Below, piece after piece: positions 5,817 through 9,111 of a stretch of DNA of 9,111 bases. Location of the stretch: assembly GCA_002299495.1 (NCBI GenBank), contig DBNZ01000184.1, positions 4,907 to 14,017 of the forward strand, in the 5' to 3' direction. A program made the position numbers and the translations under genes. The stretch comes from Methylococcaceae bacterium UBA659. Its GTDB lineage: Bacteria > Pseudomonadota > Gammaproteobacteria > Methylococcales > Methylomonadaceae. The notes under the pieces were generated by a model. It was not told the origin of the DNA and ran no database searches. It was given only the letters and a program-made list of their open reading frames with translations. Position 1 is the stretch's first letter; every line of letters begins with the position of its first letter.

Positions 5817-6944
5817 GTGGTCGTCATGTTTAGCGCCGGGGAAGCGTCCGGCGACCAACATGCGGCCAACCTGTTCTTGGCATTGAAACAGCGGCGGCCA
5901 GAATGGCTGGGCATTGGCATGGGCGGGGCGAAAATGGCGGCGGCCGGTATCGACATCCGTTACGACTCCAGCCGAATCGCCGTCATCGGCGTGATCGAAG
6001 TCATCAAGCATTACCCGGAAATCCGCAGTGCCTTAGCGTTAATGAAACGGCTGCTCAGGGACGCACACCCCGATTTGCTGGTCTGCGTCGATTACAAGGA
6101 ATTCAATTTCAAACTGGCGGCTTACGCCAAAAGCATAGGCGTCAAGGTCTTATTCTACGTCAGCCCGCAAGTTTGGGCCTGGCGGCGCGGGCGGGTCAAG
6201 CAATATGGCCGGGTCATCGACCTGATGGCGGTGATTTTCCCGTTCGAGACCGCTTATTACGAGGCGGAAAACGTGCCGGTGCGTTATGTCGGCCATCCCT
6301 CGGTCGATAAGGTCAAGCCGTTGCGTGGCAAAAGCGAGGCCATGCGCGAATTCGGCTTGTCTGCGGACAAGCAGGTGGTGGGTCTGTTGCCGGGTAGCAG
6401 AGTCAACGAGATCAAACGCCTGTTGCCGGTGATGTTGGCGGCTGCCCAGGCGCTGCAAACCGATTTCCCCGGTCTGCAATTCATCCTGCCGCAAGCACCC
6501 GCCATCCCCGACGATTTGTTGTCAGGCTATCTGCGGCAAACACCGGTCGCTGTCGTGGTGATAAAAAACCAGCCCTATGATGTCATCCAATGTTGCGACG
6601 CCATCATGACCAGTTCCGGCACCGCCAGCTTGGAAATTGCGTTGCTAGGCATACCGATGCTGATTTGCTACAAACTTTCGCCCATCACTTATTGGCTGGG
6701 GCGGCTGTTGGTCAAGACACCGTTCATCGGCCTGCCTAACATTATCGCCGGCAAGCCGGTTATCCAGGAATTCATCCAACATGAAGCCAGCGCCGAAAAC
6801 TTGGCTACGGAAATGCAGCGGTTGTTAGCTGACCTAGGCTATGCCGACGCGATGCGTTCGGAATTGGCCGCAGTCAAACGGCGGTTAGGGCCGGGCGGCG
6901 CTTCCAAAGTGATGGCGGAATTGGTGTTGGAGATGCTGGCTTGA
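5817..6944 (+). CDS. lpxB: Lipid-A-disaccharide synthase (LpxB family, GT19)
   Basis: LpxB condenses UDP-2,3-diacylglucosamine with lipid X to give the lipid A disaccharide at the inner face of the cytoplasmic membrane. Family marks are FSAGEASGDQHAANL at the N terminus, IGVIEVIKHY, YVSPQVWAWRRGRVKQ, VRYVGHPSVD, LLPGSRVNEIKRLLPVM (Arg195 of GSR), SSGTASLEIALLGIPM and FIGLPNIIAGKPVIQEFIQ. Length from the GTG at 5817 is 375 residues, near the E. coli 382. The start is uncertain. GTG 5817 or ATG 5826 fits the family N terminus, while ATG 5742/5745 would overlap guaB by about 50 bases and add 25 or so residues not typical of the family. None has a strong ribosome site, so coupling to guaB translation is plausible. 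The usual DAPDFN active-site motif reads DYKEFN here (Asp92 kept). This copy sits outside the classical fabZ-lpxA-lpxB cluster. Confidence 0.88.
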   Translation: MVVMFSAGEASGDQHAANLFLALKQRRPEWLGIGMGGAKMAAAGIDIRYDSSRIAVIGVIEVIKHYPEIRSALALMKRLLRDAHPDLLVCVDYKEFNFKLAAYAKSIGVKVLFYVSPQVWAWRRGRVKQYGRVIDLMAVIFPFETAYYEAENVPVRYVGHPSVDKVKPLRGKSEAMREFGLSADKQVVGLLPGSRVNEIKRLLPVMLAAAQALQTDFPGLQFILPQAPAIPDDLLSGYLRQTPVAVVVIKNQPYDVIQCCDAIMTSSGTASLEIALLGIPMLICYKLSPITYWLGRLLVKTPFIGLPNIIAGKPVIQEFIQHEASAENLATEMQRLLADLGYADAMRSELAAVKRRLGPGGASKVMAELVLEMLA

Positions 6945-6945
6945 A

Positions 6946-7017
6946 GTAGGGGCGGCCATGCCCGCGAAACGGAGACATATTTTGGCATTGTCGATAGCGG
7001 GTATGGCCTGCTCCTAC
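6946..7017. repeat. REP-like imperfect palindrome between lpxB and recA
   Basis: GTAGGGGCGGCCATGCCCGCGA (6946-6967) is inverted, with a few mismatches and small gaps, by the arm at 6991-7017 ending GGCCTGCTCCTAC. About 23 bases separate the arms. Each arm also has its own small GC-rich symmetry (GGCCATGCC, 6953-6961). This resembles the GTRGGAGCGGGC...GCCCGCGA type of REP sequence common in Pseudomonas and related genomes (from general knowledge). It starts only two bases after the lpxB stop and may protect or end the lpxB transcript. Confidence 0.65.
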
Positions 7018-7022
7018 GGGAT

Positions 7023-7042
7023 TTTGCCTGGCTACAGGCAAA
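7023..7042 (+). other. Perfect 8-bp hairpin downstream of the REP-like element
   Basis: TTTGCCTG (7023-7030), loop GCTA, CAGGCAAA (7035-7042) is a perfect stem-loop. The bases that follow (CCAATGGGG) contain no T-run on the plus strand, so it is not a classical terminator. It could fold as part of the lpxB 3' end together with the REP-like element, or lie upstream of the recA promoter. The role is unknown. Confidence 0.4.
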
Positions 7043-7103
7043 CCAATGGGGACGCCAAAACATCACTACCCCCAGCAATAACCCTATGCAATAATGAGCA
7101 GCT

Positions 7104-7130
7104 TTGATTTCCCGATCTCCATTCTCTATT
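7104..7130 (+). promoter_or_regulatory. Weak candidate promoter for recA
   Basis: TTGATT (7104-7109) and TCTATT (7125-7130) are separated by 15 bases, a poor sigma-70 match in both hexamer and spacing. An alternative -10 is AATAAT (7090-7095). No canonical LexA box (CTG-N10-CAG core) is present between lpxB and recA on my reading, so the SOS control expected of recA is not visible here. Confidence 0.2.
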
Positions 7131-7133
7131 TCC

Positions 7134-7148
7134 AGCCCGTTTTGGGCT
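7134..7148 (+). other. Small hairpin in the recA leader
   Basis: AGCCC (7134-7138), loop GTTTT, GGGCT (7144-7148) is a perfect 5-bp stem just upstream of the recA ribosome site AAAGG (7157-7161), which itself lies 8 bases before the ATG. It could modulate translation, but a stem this short can occur by chance. Confidence 0.3.
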
Positions 7149-7169
7149 AAGCAAACAAAGGCATAAACG

Positions 7170-8228
7170 ATGGATGAGAACAAGAAAAAGGCACTCGGCG
7201 CCGCGCTGACGCAGATCGAAAAGCAGTTCGGCAAAGGTTCTGTCATGCGTATGGGCGATGTGGCGGCGGCGCGCGATATTGATGTGGTTTCGACTGGCTC
7301 GTTGGGTTTGGATATTGCTTTAGGTTGTGGCGGTCTGCCGCGTGGCCGGGTGGTGGAAATTTATGGCCCGGAATCGTCCGGCAAAACCACGCTGACTTTG
7401 CAAGTGATTGCCGAAATGCAAAAGCTGGGCGGAACGGCGGCGTTTGTCGATGCCGAACATGCGTTGGATCCGGGTTATGCCGAAAAAATCGGGGTCAATG
7501 TCGACGACTTGCTGGTATCCCAGCCTGATACCGGCGAACAGGCTTTGGAAATCACCGATATGCTGGTGCGCTCCGGCGCTGTCGATGTGGTCGTAATCGA
7601 CTCGGTCGCGGCGTTGACCCCAAAAGCCGAAATCGAAGGCGAAATGGGCGATTCACACATGGGCTTGCAGGCGCGGTTGATGTCGCAGGCGTTGCGAAAA
7701 TTGACCGCAAATATCAAACGCGCCAACACGCTGGTGATTTTTATCAACCAAATCCGCATGAAAATTGGCGTCATGTTCGGCAGCCCGGAAACCACCACTG
7801 GCGGCAATGCTTTGAAATTTTATGCTTCGGTGCGGTTGGATATCCGCCGCATCGGTTCCATCAAGAAAGGCGATGAAGTCATCGGCAATGAGACCCGGGT
7901 CAAAGTCGTCAAAAACAAAGTCGCGCCCCCGTTTAAAGAAGCCGAGTTTGAAATCCTCTACGGCGAGGGCATTTCTTTTTTCGGCGAATTGGTAGACTTG
8001 GGCGTGAAATACGGTTTCTTGCAAAAAGCCGGTTCCTGGTACAGCTATGGCGGCGACAAGATCGGCCAAGGCAAGGACAACGCGAAAACTTATCTGAAAG
8101 AAAATCTTGGTAAGGCGAAAGAGCTGGAAGCCAAAATCCGCGAGGCGGCTTTCCCGAAAACAAAGTCGGCCAGCGATTCCGACTTGCCCAGCACGGTAGA
8201 GCTGGCGGATTTCGACGACCCGTTGTAA
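7170..8228 (+). CDS. recA: RecA recombinase
   Basis: RecA forms ATP-dependent filaments on single-stranded DNA, drives homologous pairing and strand exchange, and triggers LexA self-cleavage in the SOS response. The 352-residue product is almost the length of E. coli RecA. It has the N-terminal helix (MDENKKKALGAALTQIEKQFGKGSVMRMGD), the Walker A loop GPESSGKTT (66-74), the catalytic-Glu region VDAEHALDP, the Walker B strand VDVVVIDSVAALTPKAEIEGEMGD, the L1 region, NTLVIFINQIRMKIGVMFGSPETTTGGNALKFYASVRLDIRR covering L2, and an acidic tail (ELADFDDPL). AAAGG at 7157-7161 supports the ATG at 7170. recX follows after one sense codon and alaS after that, the standard gammaproteobacterial order. 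No canonical LexA operator is seen upstream. Confidence 0.99.
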   Translation: MDENKKKALGAALTQIEKQFGKGSVMRMGDVAAARDIDVVSTGSLGLDIALGCGGLPRGRVVEIYGPESSGKTTLTLQVIAEMQKLGGTAAFVDAEHALDPGYAEKIGVNVDDLLVSQPDTGEQALEITDMLVRSGAVDVVVIDSVAALTPKAEIEGEMGDSHMGLQARLMSQALRKLTANIKRANTLVIFINQIRMKIGVMFGSPETTTGGNALKFYASVRLDIRRIGSIKKGDEVIGNETRVKVVKNKVAPPFKEAEFEILYGEGISFFGELVDLGVKYGFLQKAGSWYSYGGDKIGQGKDNAKTYLKENLGKAKELEAKIREAAFPKTKSASDSDLPSTVELADFDDPL

Positions 8229-8231
8229 GGC

Positions 8232-8720
8232 GTGGATGACACGCCGTTAGCCAGCCAGATCCGCCCGCTTTGTCTGCAATGGTTGGCGCGCAGGGAGCAC
8301 AGCCAGCAAGAGTTGCGGGTTAAGCTTGAGGCAAAAGGCTTTGTGCAGGGCGACAGTTTGGCGGTCATCGCCGAGTTGGCGCAGCAAGGCTGGCAAAGCG
8401 ACCGGCGTTACGCCGAGAGCTATGCGCGTGGCCGCATCGGTAAAGGTTACGGTCCTAACGCCATCGCTTACGAGTTGAGCCGGCACGGTATCACCGATGT
8501 TGACTTAGACAGCCTGGCCGAAGCAGCAGCGGGCGGCTGGCAAAACCTGTTAACGCAAGCATACCGAAAAAAATACCCCGAACCGGTGCGCCAAGCCACG
8601 GACTGGGCTAAGCGGGGCCGGTTTTTATTGCGGCGCGGTTTTCCGGCGGCAATGGTAAAGCCGCTACTTAACGAAATACGGCGGGAGCTTTCGCTTAGCC
8701 GTAACGATACAAGATTTTAG
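8232..8720 (+). CDS. recX: RecX, regulatory partner of RecA
   Basis: RecX binds within the RecA filament groove and caps or destabilises filaments, limiting RecA ATPase and strand exchange. The 162-residue protein is of typical size and all-helical. It begins around IRPLCLQWLARREHSQQELRVKLEAKGF (10-37), and continues with IAELAQQGWQSDRRYAESYARGRIGKGYGPNAIAYELSRHGI, the family signature with its RxxxGxGPxxIxxEL pattern. It ends with the third helical repeat, WAKRGRFLLRRGFPAAMVKPLL. The GTG at 8232 is the only suitable start near the recA stop. The AAGG overlapping that stop is too close to serve as a normal ribosome site, so translation probably depends on coupling with recA. recX is in the same reading frame as recA, separated by TAA and one GGC codon. 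Confidence 0.95.
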   Translation: MDDTPLASQIRPLCLQWLARREHSQQELRVKLEAKGFVQGDSLAVIAELAQQGWQSDRRYAESYARGRIGKGYGPNAIAYELSRHGITDVDLDSLAEAAAGGWQNLLTQAYRKKYPEPVRQATDWAKRGRFLLRRGFPAAMVKPLLNEIRRELSLSRNDTRF

Positions 8721-8736
8721 TGTTTTGATTTGAGCC

Positions 8737-9111
8737 ATGATGAATAAAATGACCAGCGCGGAAGTACGTTCCGTCTTTTTGGACTTCTTCCGCCAACGCG
8801 GCCACACCGTCGCAGCCTCCAGCAGCCTGATCCCCGGCGACGACCCAACCTTGTTGTTCACCAATGCGGGTATGGTGCAGTTTAAGGACGTATTTTTAGG
8901 ACGCGAGCAAAAACCTTACACCCGCGCCGCCACCAGCCAGCGCTGTGTCCGTGCCGGCGGCAAGCACAACGACCTGGAAAACGTCGGCTACACCGCCCGC
9001 CACCATACCTTTTTCGAGATGCTCGGCAATTTCAGCTTTGGTGATTATTTCAAAAAGGAAGCGATTGCCTACGCCTGGGAATTTTTGACCCAAGCGATGG
9101 GCATTCCGGCC
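8737..9111 (+). CDS. alaS: Alanyl-tRNA synthetase, N-terminal part (runs off the window)
   Basis: Only the first 125 codons are present, with the frame open at the right edge. AlaRS charges tRNA-Ala, recognising the G3-U70 pair, and is a class II synthetase with a C-terminal editing domain that is not seen here. The visible part matches the catalytic domain start: VRSVFLDFFRQRGH, SSSLIPGDDPTLLFTNAGMVQFKDVFLG, SQRCVRAGGKHNDLENVGYTARHHTFFEMLGNFSFGDYFKKEAI, which includes class II motifs 1 and 2. Three in-frame ATGs are possible (8737, 8740, 8749), and the ribosome site is weak (GAG just upstream). The gene begins 16 bases after the recX stop with no promoter or terminator between, so it is probably read with recA-recX at least in part. 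Confidence 0.97.
   Translation, partial: MMNKMTSAEVRSVFLDFFRQRGHTVAASSSLIPGDDPTLLFTNAGMVQFKDVFLGREQKPYTRAATSQRCVRAGGKHNDLENVGYTARHHTFFEMLGNFSFGDYFKKEAIAYAWEFLTQAMGIPA

Noticed and set aside
5441..5956. Minus-strand frame of 171 codons over the guaB-lpxB junction
   Set aside because: It is antisense to two well-supported genes, with no domain and no plausible initiation signal.
7028..7037. CTG-GCTA-CAG as a LexA operator
   Set aside because: The spacer is 4 bases instead of 10, and the sequence is explained as the top of an 8-bp hairpin.
1..9111. CRISPR array, tRNA/rRNA genes, phage or defence system
   Set aside because: No regularly spaced direct repeats, no cloverleaf or rRNA-like segment, and all long frames are housekeeping genes or the one lipoprotein. 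I see no new multi-gene system here.

Overview
This window looks like ordinary chromosomal core sequence from a gammaproteobacterium of moderate-to-high GC. The recA-recX-alaS order, the gammaproteobacterial-type GuaB, the class II PyrC, and the presence of LpxB (so an outer membrane with lipid A) all point that way. The short intergenic palindromes recall those of Pseudomonas-like or methanotroph (Methylococcales) genomes. That finer placement is an impression, not something proven here.

Layout from left to right. Bases 1-200 hold no gene I can support. On the minus strand, aspS (201-1994, aspartyl-tRNA synthetase) lies downstream of a small FmdB-type zinc-ribbon gene (2146-2418), with a palindrome-rich spacer between them. 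pyrC (2530-3561, dihydroorotase) is divergent from fmdB. It converges on a small Cys-containing lipoprotein gene of unknown function (3672-4142, minus strand), and a compound hairpin separates the two stops. Divergent from the lipoprotein is guaB (4322-5791, IMP dehydrogenase), followed very closely or with overlap by lpxB (about 5817-6944, lipid-A-disaccharide synthase). After a REP-like palindrome and a hairpin-rich leader come recA (7170-8228), recX (8232-8720) and the first 125 codons of alaS (8737 to the window end).

The genes are mostly housekeeping: two aminoacyl-tRNA synthetases, one step each of pyrimidine and guanine nucleotide synthesis, lipid A synthesis, and recombination/SOS control. 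recA-recX-alaS is very likely a co-directional transcription unit in which RecX restrains RecA. guaB-lpxB is an unusual pairing, because guaB is more often followed by guaA. The AspRS carries the His/Gly signature of non-discriminating enzymes, which suggests that Asn-tRNA is made indirectly by transamidation.

I found no phage, CRISPR, toxin-antitoxin, defence or other new multi-gene system. The points worth a second look are the intergenic palindromic elements (2059-2133, 3596-3655, 6946-7017), the hairpin in the aspS leader, the palindrome upstream of guaB, the lack of a canonical LexA box before recA, the altered LpxB active-site motif and the uncharacterised lipoprotein.
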